Source: Robiginitomaculum sp.
GTDB lineage: Bacteria > Pseudomonadota > Alphaproteobacteria > Caulobacterales > Maricaulaceae
Assembly (NCBI GenBank): GCA_021647805.1
Contig: JAKITZ010000097.1
Span: 1-8,778 of the forward strand
Reading direction: 5' to 3'
DNA length: 8,778 nucleotides
In this document: positions 1 through 5,886 of the stretch, one piece after another
How positions within the stretch are numbered: the first letter of the stretch is position 1
Layout: each line of letters starts with the position of its first letter
Notes under the pieces: model-generated
What the model saw: only the letters and a program-made list of their open reading frames with translations
The model's database searches: none
Told to the model about the DNA's origin: nothing
Made by a program: the position numbers and the translations under genes

Positions 1-487
1 TCAACCAGCGCGACAACTGACTTGACGGAGCCTGAACAACACCAGCAATGTTAGTTGCTGGAGCTTGAATCAGTCCGACTAACTTACCACGTAGCTGATC
101 CAGCGACGGCAAGCTTGCCAGAGACTTAACGTCTTTATCATCAAGTATGGTTTGACCCATCCAACCACCAACCAGAACAAGTTTTTTGTTCTCTTTGGCA
201 AAATCCACAGCAGCTTTAGAAGCTGCAACCGGATCTTGTGAATAGGCAATACCAATCGGGCCGGTAAACATTTCGGCCGCCGCTTCGCCATCTCTGCCAA
301 CTAGGGCACGTTTGACTAAGCGGTTTTTGACGACTTTGAACTGCGCACCTACTTCACGAAGTTTGGTACGCAGCGTTGTCATTTCCGCAACAGTAAGGCC
401 GGAATAGTGAGTAACAACCACCACTCCCGCATCGTCAAACAAGCCTTCCAGCTGTCCAACCATTTCGCTCTTTTGAGCCTTGTCCAT
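1..487 (-). CDS. rplJ: 50S ribosomal protein L10, partial (3' end outside window)
   Basis: L10 forms the base of the ribosomal stalk: its N-terminal domain binds 23S rRNA and its C-terminal helix carries the L7/L12 dimers that recruit translation factors. Translating from the ATG at 487 gives 162 open codons, beginning MDKAQKSEMVGQLEGLF and containing VVKNRLVKRAL and FTGPIGIAYS, which match the L10 family. The reading frame is still open at base 1. Family members are about 172 residues, so roughly ten residues and the stop lie outside, and rplL would be expected next. A GGGAG ribosome binding site sits about 6 nt before the ATG. The gene is separated from rplA by 278 bp holding an L10-type leader, so L10 probably represses its own translation. 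Identity is clear; only the end is missing. Confidence 0.96.
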   Translation of the reverse strand, partial: MDKAQKSEMVGQLEGLFDDAGVVVVTHYSGLTVAEMTTLRTKLREVGAQFKVVKNRLVKRALVGRDGEAAAEMFTGPIGIAYSQDPVAASKAAVDFAKENKKLVLVGGWMGQTILDDKDVKSLASLPSLDQLRGKLVGLIQAPATNIAGVVQAPSSQLSRWL

Positions 488-604
488 TGCGGTCTCCCGT
501 CGGGCGGAATTGCCCGAATTAACAGTGCACTTCGGTAATATCAGGAGAATTCCCGATACTCCAGTAAAGCGCGCCAAATCCTGTCCAAAGCTCGAACCGA
601 TCTA

Positions 605-712
605 ACAAAGATGGTCGCCCACCTTAAAATCTCTCTCGCTCTGTCTGCGCCGGGTGATAATTTAAGCCTCCTTGGACAAGAGACCCCTGCGGTCTGGGAC
701 AGGTGACTGACA
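605..712 (-). promoter_or_regulatory. Ribosomal protein L10 leader RNA (autoregulatory 5' UTR of rplJ)
   Basis: The 278 bp between rplA and rplJ are far longer than the other gaps in this operon. Read on the minus strand they contain the hallmarks of the L10 leader: a small hairpin AGACC-GCAG-GGTCT, the element GGCTTAA, and a conserved-looking GGCGCAGACAG segment. An outer pairing of CACC with GGTG can close the element. In known bacteria the L10-(L12)4 complex binds this leader and blocks rplJ-rplL translation. The boundaries are estimates by eye, and the identification rests on motif recall and position, not on a covariance-model score. Confidence 0.72.
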
Positions 713-732
713 AATACGCGCCAGTCGGTACA

Positions 733-756
733 TTTCGAAACCCTAAAGTTTCGAAA
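733..756 (-). terminator. Perfect 9-bp hairpin just after rplA (attenuator, processing site or weak terminator)
   Basis: TTTCGAAAC (733-741) and GTTTCGAAA (748-756) are perfect inverted copies around a 6-nt loop, starting 10 bases past the rplA stop. There is no clean T-tract after the stem on the minus strand, so this is not a textbook intrinsic terminator. It could attenuate transcription between the L11-L1 and L10-L12 parts of the operon, or mark an RNA processing site. The structure is directly visible; the role is inferred. Confidence 0.4.
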
Positions 757-765
757 ATTCTAAAA

Positions 766-1464
766 TTAAGATGCGCTGACCTCTGAAAGATCAATTAAAA
801 CGCCAGGTCCCATAGTTGAGGACAAGCTGATTTTTTTAAGGTAACCACCTTTAGCACCAGAGGGCTTAGCTTTTAGCACAGCACGTAAAAAAGCACGTAC
901 ATTGACTGAAATAGCGGCCTCATCAAAACTGGATTTACCAATACCCGCATGCAAGATACCGGCTTTTTCAACCCGAAACTCAACTGCACCACCTTTGGCA
1001 TCTTCGATAGCCTTGGTAACATTTGGTGTAACAGTACCAACTTTTGGATTTGGCATCATGCCTCTTGGGCCAAGGATTTTACCCAAACGCCCGACAATCG
1101 GCATCATGTCCGGTGTAGCAATCACTTTATCAAAGTTAATCTCACCACGTTGCACCTGCTCCATAAGGTCTTCGGCACCGACAATATCTGCGCCAGCCTT
1201 TCTCGCTTCTTCAGCTTTGGCATCACGAGCAAAAACAGCAACCCGCGCTGATCGCCCGGTTCCCGATGGCAACGCCACAACACCACGAACCATTTGGTCA
1301 GCATGACGAGGATCAACAGCCAAATTCATTGCAATCTCAATAGTCTCATCAAATTTTGCTGTTGCATTAGATTTAACCAACGCCACAGCTTCATCAACTG
1401 AGTACAGCTTCTTGCGATCAACACTTGAACGTGCTTTCGCAACTCTTTTTCCACTTTTTGCCAT
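766..1464 (-). CDS. rplA: 50S ribosomal protein L1
   Basis: L1 binds the mobile L1 stalk of 23S rRNA, helps release deacylated tRNA from the E site, and in many bacteria represses its own operon by binding the rplK leader. The 232-residue product has the normal bacterial length, with the family signature around residues 126-146 including GRLGKILGPRGMMPNPKVGT, and a conserved GKSSF segment near residue 176. The start is set by ATG at 1464, preceded by GGAG with 6 nt spacing. Only 3 nt separate it from the rplK stop, so the two are almost certainly co-transcribed and translationally coupled. A probable L1-binding RNA lies before rplK. Nothing in the protein looks aberrant. Confidence 0.98.
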   Translation of the reverse strand: MAKSGKRVAKARSSVDRKKLYSVDEAVALVKSNATAKFDETIEIAMNLAVDPRHADQMVRGVVALPSGTGRSARVAVFARDAKAEEARKAGADIVGAEDLMEQVQRGEINFDKVIATPDMMPIVGRLGKILGPRGMMPNPKVGTVTPNVTKAIEDAKGGAVEFRVEKAGILHAGIGKSSFDEAAISVNVRAFLRAVLKAKPSGAKGGYLKKISLSSTMGPGVLIDLSEVSAS

Positions 1465-1467
1465 GAT

Positions 1468-1896
1468 TTACTCCGTCACCTCAAAGCCCATGGATCTTGC
1501 GGATCCAGCGATGATTTTTTGCGCCTGATCAAGATCAACAGCGTTTAAGTCAACCATTTTAGCTTCGGCAATTTCCCGACACTGAGCCATAGTTACCGTC
1601 GCAGCAACTGTACGTCCTGGCTCGGTGCCACCTTTGGCCAAACCAGCAGCCTTTTTAAGGTAAAAGCTGGCTGGCGGGGTTTTAGTTACAAAGGTAAAAG
1701 ACTTGTCCGAATAAACAGTAATAACTGTCGGAATCGGCATGTTCTTTTCTAATTCTGTGGTTTTCGCATTAAACGCTTTGCAAAACTCCATAATGTTGAC
1801 TCCGCGTTGTCCCAGAGCCGGGCCGATTGGTGGCGACGGATTAGCCGCTCCAGCCGGTACTTGCAGCTTAATATAGCCGTCTATCTTCTTTGCCAT
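1468..1896 (-). CDS. rplK: 50S ribosomal protein L11
   Basis: L11 sits at the GTPase-associated centre of the 50S subunit, where it contacts 23S rRNA helices 43-44 and takes part in factor binding and, in other bacteria, in activating the stringent-response enzyme RelA. The 142-residue product is the standard length. The N-terminal domain carries the flexible-linker proline region PAGAANPSPPIGPALGQRG (about residues 15-33), and the rRNA-binding C-terminal domain ends in the typical AGSARSMGFEV. Start choice is supported by GGAG 7 nt before the ATG. It leads the rplK-rplA pair, and a 117-bp gap separates it from nusG. That gap contains a two-helix RNA element, and no stronger promoter is apparent to me there. 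Confidence 0.98.
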   Translation of the reverse strand: MAKKIDGYIKLQVPAGAANPSPPIGPALGQRGVNIMEFCKAFNAKTTELEKNMPIPTVITVYSDKSFTFVTKTPPASFYLKKAAGLAKGGTEPGRTVAATVTMAQCREIAEAKMVDLNAVDLDQAQKIIAGSARSMGFEVTE

Positions 1897-1939
1897 TTTA
1901 GCACTCCAACGGGCAAACGCCCTGTTTCATTTTCAAGTG

Positions 1940-1988
1940 TTCGCGGTACGGTTTTCCCATGGACTTAAACAGAAAAACCTCCCACAAA
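1940..1988 (-). promoter_or_regulatory. Probable L1-binding leader element upstream of rplK
   Basis: On the minus strand this stretch can fold into two stacked helices split by an asymmetric internal loop. The outer helix pairs TTTGTGG (1988-1982) with CCGCGAA (1946-1940). The loop is GA on one side and GTA on the other. The inner helix pairs GGTTTTTCTG (1979-1970) with TGGGAAAACC (1959-1950), using some G-U pairs. Two helices with an asymmetric purine-rich loop are the known architecture of the L1 target, which mimics its 23S rRNA site, and the position before rplK-rplA is where that feedback element lies in other bacteria. Folding was done by hand. Confidence 0.6.
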
Positions 1989-2013
1989 TATTTTTCGAAC
2001 AAATAAACAAGCC

Positions 2014-2544
2014 TTACAGCTTCTCCACCTGCCCATACTCCAACTCGACCGGAGTTGCACGCCCAAAAATGGAAACTGCAACTTTTAGCCTCGCCGCTTC
2101 TTCATCAACTTCCTCAACTAAACCTTCAAAAGATTGAAATGGCCCATCAAGAACTTTAACTTTTTCGCCAATATCAAACATAATTGTTGGATGCGGACGC
2201 TCAATTCCTTCTTGTACCCGGCCAACAATTTTCTCGACCTCGGCAGCAGAAACCGGCAAGGGTTTATTACCCTGACCCAAGAACCCGCTAACTTTCGGGG
2301 TGTTTTTGACCAAATGGTATGAATCATCAGTCATTACCATTTTGACCAAGACATAGCCCGGGAAAAACTTACGTTCAGATGTGATCTTACGACCACGCTT
2401 CATCTGCACAATCTCCTCGGTTGGTACAAGAACTTCTTCAAAATGATCTTCAAGATCTTTATTCGTAGCCTCTCTACGAATAGCCTCAGCGACCTTCTTC
2501 TCGAAATTGGAATAGGCATTAACAATATACCACTTTGCTTCCAT
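2014..2544 (-). CDS. nusG: Transcription termination/antitermination factor NusG
   Basis: NusG binds RNA polymerase, suppresses pausing, links it to Rho or to ribosomal protein S10, and so couples transcription with translation. The 176-residue product has the usual bacterial length. The NGN domain begins KWYIVNAYSNFEKKV and includes the conserved FFPGYVLVKM segment near residues 60-69. A KOW domain follows in the last 50 or so residues (KVKVLDGPFQSFEG). The ATG at 2544 lies 2 nt after the secE stop, as TGATCATG, with a GGAGG ribosome binding site inside the secE tail. Translational coupling with secE is therefore likely. This secE-nusG-rplK order is widespread in bacteria. Confidence 0.98.
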   Translation of the reverse strand: MEAKWYIVNAYSNFEKKVAEAIRREATNKDLEDHFEEVLVPTEEIVQMKRGRKITSERKFFPGYVLVKMVMTDDSYHLVKNTPKVSGFLGQGNKPLPVSAAEVEKIVGRVQEGIERPHPTIMFDIGEKVKVLDGPFQSFEGLVEEVDEEAARLKVAVSIFGRATPVELEYGQVEKL

Positions 2545-2546
2545 GA

Positions 2547-2768
2547 TCAGCCCTGGCCTCCAAGAGATAATAAAAACTTGACCAGATTGGAAAATCCAAG
2601 GTCAACCACAAAGAAGAACAATGAAGCAATAGCGACCATAATGAACACCATGATCGAAGTGACCAAAGTCTCATTCCATGTCGTCCACGTTACTTTACGC
2701 CCTTCTTGCCTAACTTCGCGCACGAAGCTAATCGGGTTAAAGCCTTTTTTTTCCTTGGCCTTGGCCAT
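2547..2768 (-). CDS. secE: Preprotein translocase subunit SecE
   Basis: SecE clamps the SecY channel in the inner membrane as part of SecYEG, the general protein export pore. The 73-residue product is the short form with a single transmembrane segment. The amphipathic cytosolic helix NPISFVREVRQEGRKVTWTT (about residues 11-30) contains the conserved EVRQEGRKVTWT motif, and one hydrophobic span follows at about residues 35-56. A GGAG site 6 nt before the ATG fixes the start. It lies between tRNA-Trp and nusG. The C-terminus stops shortly after a second short hydrophobic stretch, which is normal for this type. Confidence 0.96.
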   Translation of the reverse strand: MAKAKEKKGFNPISFVREVRQEGRKVTWTTWNETLVTSIMVFIMVAIASLFFFVVDLGFSNLVKFLLSLGGQG

Positions 2769-2783
2769 TTTATTCTCCGAAGC

Positions 2784-2802
2784 GAAACGAATAAATCGTT
2801 TC
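2784..2802 (-). other. Hairpin between tRNA-Trp and secE
   Basis: GAAACGA (2784-2790) and TCGTTTC (2796-2802) form a perfect 7-bp stem with a 5-nt loop, ending just upstream of the secE ribosome binding site on the minus strand. If tRNA-Trp and secE share a transcript, this stem could shape tRNA 3'-end processing or secE translation. No T-tract follows, so termination is unlikely. The pairing is visible; the role is a guess. Confidence 0.35.
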
Positions 2803-2823
2803 TTAAAATTTATATCCTGCGAC

Positions 2824-2899
2824 TGGCAGGGGCGGAGGGACTCGAACCCCCGACCCTCGGTTTTGGAGACCGATGCTCTACCAGCTGAGCTACACCCCT
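2824..2899 (-). tRNA. tRNA-Trp (anticodon CCA)
   Basis: The minus strand folds into a complete 76-nt cloverleaf. The acceptor stem pairs AGGGGTG with CGCCCCT, the D arm contains GCTCAGCTGGTAGAGC, the anticodon stem TCGGT/ACCGA encloses loop CTCCAAA with anticodon CCA, and the T arm carries GGTTCGAGTCC. The 3' CCA is encoded in the DNA (2824-2826). It lies between tuf and secE, the usual place for this tRNA in Alphaproteobacteria. With a probable terminator after tuf, it likely starts its own transcript together with secE and nusG. Confidence 0.97.
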
Positions 2900-2930
2900 A
2901 TTTGTCGCCGAATTATTATCGCGGAGGCGG

Positions 2931-2959
2931 TATGTGCCTTAAATTTTAGCACCTGACAA
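2931..2959 (-). promoter_or_regulatory. Possible promoter for tRNA-Trp/secE/nusG
   Basis: A -35-like TTGTCA (2959-2954, five of six consensus matches) is followed after 17 bp by CACATA (2936-2931), a poor -10. Transcription would begin roughly 25 nt before tRNA-Trp. A promoter is expected here because the tuf terminator lies just upstream, but the weak -10 keeps this tentative. A TAAAAT within the spacer is an alternative -10. Confidence 0.3.
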
Positions 2960-3018
2960 CCAAAATTATCTGCCAGATGTAACCGCCCGGATAATACTTT
3001 AACTATATCGCTTATTTT

Positions 3019-3063
3019 ATAAAGAAACAAAAGAAGCGGCGCATTGTTTTGGCAGTGCGCCGC
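3019..3063 (-). terminator. Intrinsic terminator of tuf
   Basis: Immediately after the tuf stop the minus strand has a GC-rich inverted repeat, GCGGCGCA (3063-3056) with TGCGCCGC (3043-3036), forming a perfect 8-bp stem with a 12-nt loop. A T-rich run, TTCTTTTGTTTCTTT (3035-3021), follows. This is the strongest terminator-like structure in the window and would separate tuf from tRNA-Trp-secE. Confidence 0.75.
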
Positions 3064-3070
3064 CAGTGAT

Positions 3071-4246
3071 TTACTTAGTGATCTTGCTAACAACTCCGGC
3101 GCCGACTGTGCGGCCACCTTCACGGATCGCAAAACGTAGCTTATCTTCCATCGCAATCGGCTGAATTAGCTCAACATTGATGTTCACATTATCACCCGGC
3201 ATTACCATCTCTGTGCCTTTTGGCAGCGTTACAACTCCGGTAACATCTGTCGTACGAAAGTAAAACTGTGGACGATAATTATCAAAGAACGGCGTATGAC
3301 GACCGCCCTCTTCTTTGGTCAAGATATAGGCTTCACCAATAAATGAGGTGTGCGGAGTGATCGAACCAGGAGCACAAAGAACCTGGCCACGTTCAACATC
3401 TTCACGGCTAATACCACGAAGCAATGCGCCAATATTGTCGCCAGCTTCACCACGGTCAAGCAGCTTACGGAACATCTCAACACCAGTACAAGTGGTCTTG
3501 GTGGTATCACGAATACCAACAATCTCGATCTCATCACTAACATTGATAACACCGCGCTCAACCCGGCCAGTTACAACTGTACCACGGCCTGAAATTGAGA
3601 ACACATCTTCAATAGGCATCAAGAACGGCTGATCAATCGCACGCTCTGGCGTTGGGATATACTCATCAACCGCTGCCATTAGCTTACGAATACTTTCTTC
3701 GCCGATCTCAGGATCACGACCCTCAAGCGCTGCCAAAGCAGAACCAGCAATAATTGGAATATCATCACCAGGGTAATCATAAGAGGAAAGCAACTCGCGG
3801 ATTTCCATCTCAACCAATTCCAACAACTCTTCGTCATCAACCTGATCAACCTTGTTCATGTAAACAACCAAAGCTGGAACACCAACTTGACGGGCAAGCA
3901 AAATATGCTCACGGGTCTGAGGCATAGGGCCATCAGCCGCATTTACCACCAAGATACCACCATCCATCTGTGCCGCACCGGTGATCATGTTCTTCACATA
4001 ATCGGCGTGACCAGGGCAATCAACGTGCGCATAATGACGGGCTTCCGTCTCATACTCAACGTGGGCTGTTGAAATGGTAATACCGCGCGCTTTTTCTTCA
4101 GGTGCCGCATCAATATCCGCGTAATCCTTAAACTCACCAAAATACTTGGTGATCGCCGCTGTCAACGTCGTCTTACCATGGTCAACGTGACCAATAGTCC
4201 CAACATTTACGTGCGGCTTATTACGTTCAAACTTCTCTTTTGCCAT
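3071..4246 (-). CDS. tuf: Translation elongation factor EF-Tu
   Basis: EF-Tu is the GTPase that delivers aminoacyl-tRNA to the ribosomal A site. The product has 391 residues with all three domains. In the G domain, GHVDHGKT is at residues 19-26 (P-loop), ARGIT at 53-57 (switch I), DCPGH at 76-80 and NKVD at 131-134. The end VGAGVVSKITK is typical. It lacks four residues before switch I relative to E. coli EF-Tu, the usual short form in Alphaproteobacteria. An in-frame ATG at 4285 would add 13 residues. The start at 4246 is preferred because AGAGGAAAG lies just before it and MAKEKFERNKPHVN is the canonical N-terminus. Only 54 nt separate it from the upstream secreted-protein gene, and I see no convincing promoter in that gap. 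It ends at a good terminator. Confidence 0.98.
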   Translation of the reverse strand: MAKEKFERNKPHVNVGTIGHVDHGKTTLTAAITKYFGEFKDYADIDAAPEEKARGITISTAHVEYETEARHYAHVDCPGHADYVKNMITGAAQMDGGILVVNAADGPMPQTREHILLARQVGVPALVVYMNKVDQVDDEELLELVEMEIRELLSSYDYPGDDIPIIAGSALAALEGRDPEIGEESIRKLMAAVDEYIPTPERAIDQPFLMPIEDVFSISGRGTVVTGRVERGVINVSDEIEIVGIRDTTKTTCTGVEMFRKLLDRGEAGDNIGALLRGISREDVERGQVLCAPGSITPHTSFIGEAYILTKEEGGRHTPFFDNYRPQFYFRTTDVTGVVTLPKGTEMVMPGDNVNINVELIQPIAMEDKLRFAIREGGRTVGAGVVSKITK

Positions 4247-4300
4247 TTTCAACTTTCCTCTAGTTTTCCGGCTCACGCATATCACGCAAGCCGATAGTGT

Positions 4301-5284
4301 TTATCCCTCAACGTGCAATCGCCCGTTATCTATCTTAACTTCTACCCGATGGCCACCTGTATCCAGATCCCCCTCGAAAGAAGCAACATGAATATCGCCG
4401 GAACCGGCAATATATACTTTTACATTGTTCGCGTGACCATCAAATACAATCTCACCCGAACCACGAATGCTCGCCTTAAATGGCACAGCCTCGCCACCGC
4501 GAACTTCAATATCACCGGATCCGTTGATAGACAGGTCAACAGAACCGTTAGCTTTATCAACAGCAATATCGCCAGAACCATTGATCGAAGCACTCAAAGC
4601 TTGCACGTTTGCCAGTTCAATATCCCCAGAACCATTAATACGCAAGCTAGTTTTACCATTAACTGACTTTACGGCAATATCACCAGAACCATTGATGCCA
4701 GCAGATAAATCACCAGTGACATTACCTGCCTTTATATCACCCGATCCATTTATTTTGACCTTTAAATCACCAGCAATTTCACCAACGGCAAATTCACCAC
4801 AGCTATTCACGGTAATATCCGCTGAAGCTAAGTCACCAGCACTACCAAATATAACACCCCTTTTAAGCACTAAATCAGTGTTGGCCGGCACGGAAACTCT
4901 AAGAGACGGGTAAGCAGAAAGCTTATGTTTCTTTTCACCCTTTAACTTAATCGTCACGTACTGCAACCACTCGGAACCAGAACCTCTACGACCACTTTCA
5001 TTGCAACTGCGAACCTTGACACGTTTATCGTAATATATCCGTAAGACACCATCTTCAACAGCTACTTGTGGTAGATCACGAACGCCATCACCAGCGCTCA
5101 TAGATAATTCTATTTCCTCACCGGGGACAGTTACAAACTCCACCTGCCCGACAAAGTTTTCAACCGCAACAGCATCAGCCGAATAAGTCTGTGCGCTTAC
5201 TGCGCCAGCCATCATAAATGCCAGCGAGCCAATAATTGCCGAAAGTTTGATTTTCTGTATAGATTTATTTTCCATGGTTTTCAT
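4301..5284 (-). CDS. Secreted repeat protein resembling the head GIN domain family (DUF2807)
   Basis: The 327-residue product begins with a signal peptide: a basic N-region, a hydrophobic core at about residues 14-28, and a likely cleavage site after AVSA (residue 31). It should therefore be periplasmic or surface-exposed. An N-terminal beta-rich part of about 140 residues contains two cysteines (C94 and, further on, C162) that could form a disulfide. From residue 178 come seven repeats, five of them exactly INGSGDI plus IRGSGEI and IAGSGDI, spaced 18-20 residues apart. This pattern is characteristic of the putative adhesin head GIN domain, thought to form a beta-helix-like fold. No biochemical role can be stated. 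The ATG at 5284 is chosen over 5314 because GAGGA lies 7 nt before it and the signal peptide follows directly. It sits between tRNA-Gly and tuf, an unexpected place for a secreted protein. Confidence 0.85.
   Translation of the reverse strand: MKTMENKSIQKIKLSAIIGSLAFMMAGAVSAQTYSADAVAVENFVGQVEFVTVPGEEIELSMSAGDGVRDLPQVAVEDGVLRIYYDKRVKVRSCNESGRRGSGSEWLQYVTIKLKGEKKHKLSAYPSLRVSVPANTDLVLKRGVIFGSAGDLASADITVNSCGEFAVGEIAGDLKVKINGSGDIKAGNVTGDLSAGINGSGDIAVKSVNGKTSLRINGSGDIELANVQALSASINGSGDIAVDKANGSVDLSINGSGDIEVRGGEAVPFKASIRGSGEIVFDGHANNVKVYIAGSGDIHVASFEGDLDTGGHRVEVKIDNGRLHVEG
4391..4753 (-). repeat. Seven in-frame ~57-bp coding repeats (SGDI motif)
   Basis: Repeat units begin at protein residues 178, 197, 216, 234, 253, 273 and 292, giving periods of 19, 19, 18, 19, 20 and 19 residues. 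The core INGSGDI is strict in the first five units and drifts in the last two. The nucleotide sequence of the core is similar but not identical between units, with synonymous changes, so the repetition appears kept at the protein level and not freshly duplicated. Confidence 0.9.
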
Positions 5285-5353
5285 TTTAATTTCCTCACTA
5301 AAAACATGTTCCAATCAACCATACAGATGCAACTTACCCTACAAATGGATGAT

Positions 5354-5373
5354 TCATGAACATTTTTTCATGA
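5354..5373. promoter_or_regulatory. Inverted repeat in the leader of the secreted-protein gene
   Basis: TCATGAA (5354-5360) and TTCATGA (5367-5373) form a perfect 7-bp inverted repeat around a 6-nt spacer, in the 140 bp between tRNA-Gly and the secreted-protein gene. It could be an operator for a dimeric regulator or a hairpin in the transcript. It lies about 70 bp before the start codon. I could not assign a convincing promoter next to it. Confidence 0.35.
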
Positions 5374-5424
5374 TTGTTTGCTAAACATGGGCATTAGATA
5401 ACCGTTAAGCAAGAGACGAAACAA

Positions 5425-5498
5425 TGGAGCGGGTAGCGGGGATCGAACCCGCATCTTCAGCTTGGAAGGCTGTGACTCTACCATTGAGCTATACCCGC
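5425..5498 (-). tRNA. tRNA-Gly (anticodon TCC)
   Basis: A 74-nt cloverleaf on the minus strand: acceptor GCGGGTA/TACCCGC, D arm GCTCAATGGTAGAGT, anticodon loop CTTCCAA with anticodon TCC, T arm GCGGG-TTCGATC-CCCGC, discriminator T and encoded CCA. The outermost anticodon-stem pair appears to be an A-A mismatch (positions 27/43), leaving four good pairs. It follows tRNA-Tyr by about 107 bp in the same direction and probably shares its transcript. Confidence 0.96.
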
Positions 5499-5605
5499 CT
5501 TCTTCATTGTCTAACTAATTCACTACCTTAACTAATACTACCTGCTTTGTACTTTAACTACGCCCAAAGAAAACTACGCCTAAAGAACCTTGCGGCTCAA
5601 GAAAA

Positions 5606-5691
5606 TGGTGGAGGGGGCTGGATTCGAACCAGCGTACGCTCACGCGGCCAGATTTACAGTCTGGTGCCTTTAACCACTCGACCACCCCTCC
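5606..5691 (-). tRNA. tRNA-Tyr (anticodon GTA)
   Basis: An 86-nt class II tRNA on the minus strand, with acceptor GGAGGGG paired to CCCCTCC, anticodon stem CCAGA/TCTGG, loop CTGTAAA giving anticodon GTA, a long variable arm typical of bacterial tRNA-Tyr, T arm with GGTTCGAATCC, and encoded CCA at the 3' end. It is first in the tRNA-Tyr/tRNA-Gly pair and divergent from rlmB. The 195 bp to rlmB must hold its promoter, but no minus-strand -35/-10 pair stands out. Confidence 0.97.
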
Positions 5692-5818
5692 ATGAAATCA
5701 CTTCCTTAAAACTCAAGGAATTTCTCTACACGTAGTAGCAAACGAAAATTACTTACTCCCATCAAAAAATAAGCCCTCGCACCTTATCCATTTTCAGCGG
5801 ATAAAAAGAGCAAAGACT

Positions 5819-5847
5819 TTGCCAGAACCAAGACGTTGGAATATAGA
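5819..5847 (+). promoter_or_regulatory. Predicted sigma70 promoter of rlmB
   Basis: TTGCCA (5819-5824, five of six -35 matches) is followed by exactly 17 bp and TATAGA (5842-5847, four of six -10 matches). Transcription would start near 5854, leaving a leader of about 33 nt with GAGGA before the rlmB ATG. It is the best promoter-like pair I found in the window. Confidence 0.55.
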
Positions 5848-5886
5848 GAAGACTTTCCAAAGTCGCAATGAGGAATTTGTATTTTT

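Noticed and set aside
902..1306. 134-codon plus-strand ORF across rplA
   Set aside because: Antisense shadow of a conserved ribosomal gene, with no ribosome binding site or family resemblance.
2443..2949. Plus-strand ORFs here (168 codons, and 60 codons at 2706-2888)
   Set aside because: They run antisense to nusG, secE and tRNA-Trp. The peptide ends reading RRDSNPRPS and EGLEPPTLG come from the tRNA complement.
4247..4285. Thirteen-residue N-terminal extension of EF-Tu
   Set aside because: No ribosome binding site precedes it, and the canonical EF-Tu start with a good site lies at 4246.
4269..4293. CGGCT/AGCCG hairpin between the secreted-protein gene and tuf as a terminator
   Set aside because: Only five pairs with a 15-nt loop and no T-tract, so it is too weak to call.
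4391..4753. Regularly spaced repeats considered as a CRISPR or minisatellite array
   Set aside because: The units are in frame, differ at synonymous positions, and the spacers code for continuous protein. No CRISPR-like repeat is present.
4313..4913. Two plus-strand repetitive ORFs opposite the secreted-protein gene
   Set aside because: Their repeats (SPEPLI) are the complement of the INGSGDI codons. The minus frame has a signal peptide and ribosome binding site, so it is the real gene.
5547..5735. Plus-strand 62-codon ORF reading GGGGWIRTSVRSRG
   Set aside because: It is the antisense of tRNA-Tyr. This type of peptide is a well-known spurious product of tRNA complements.
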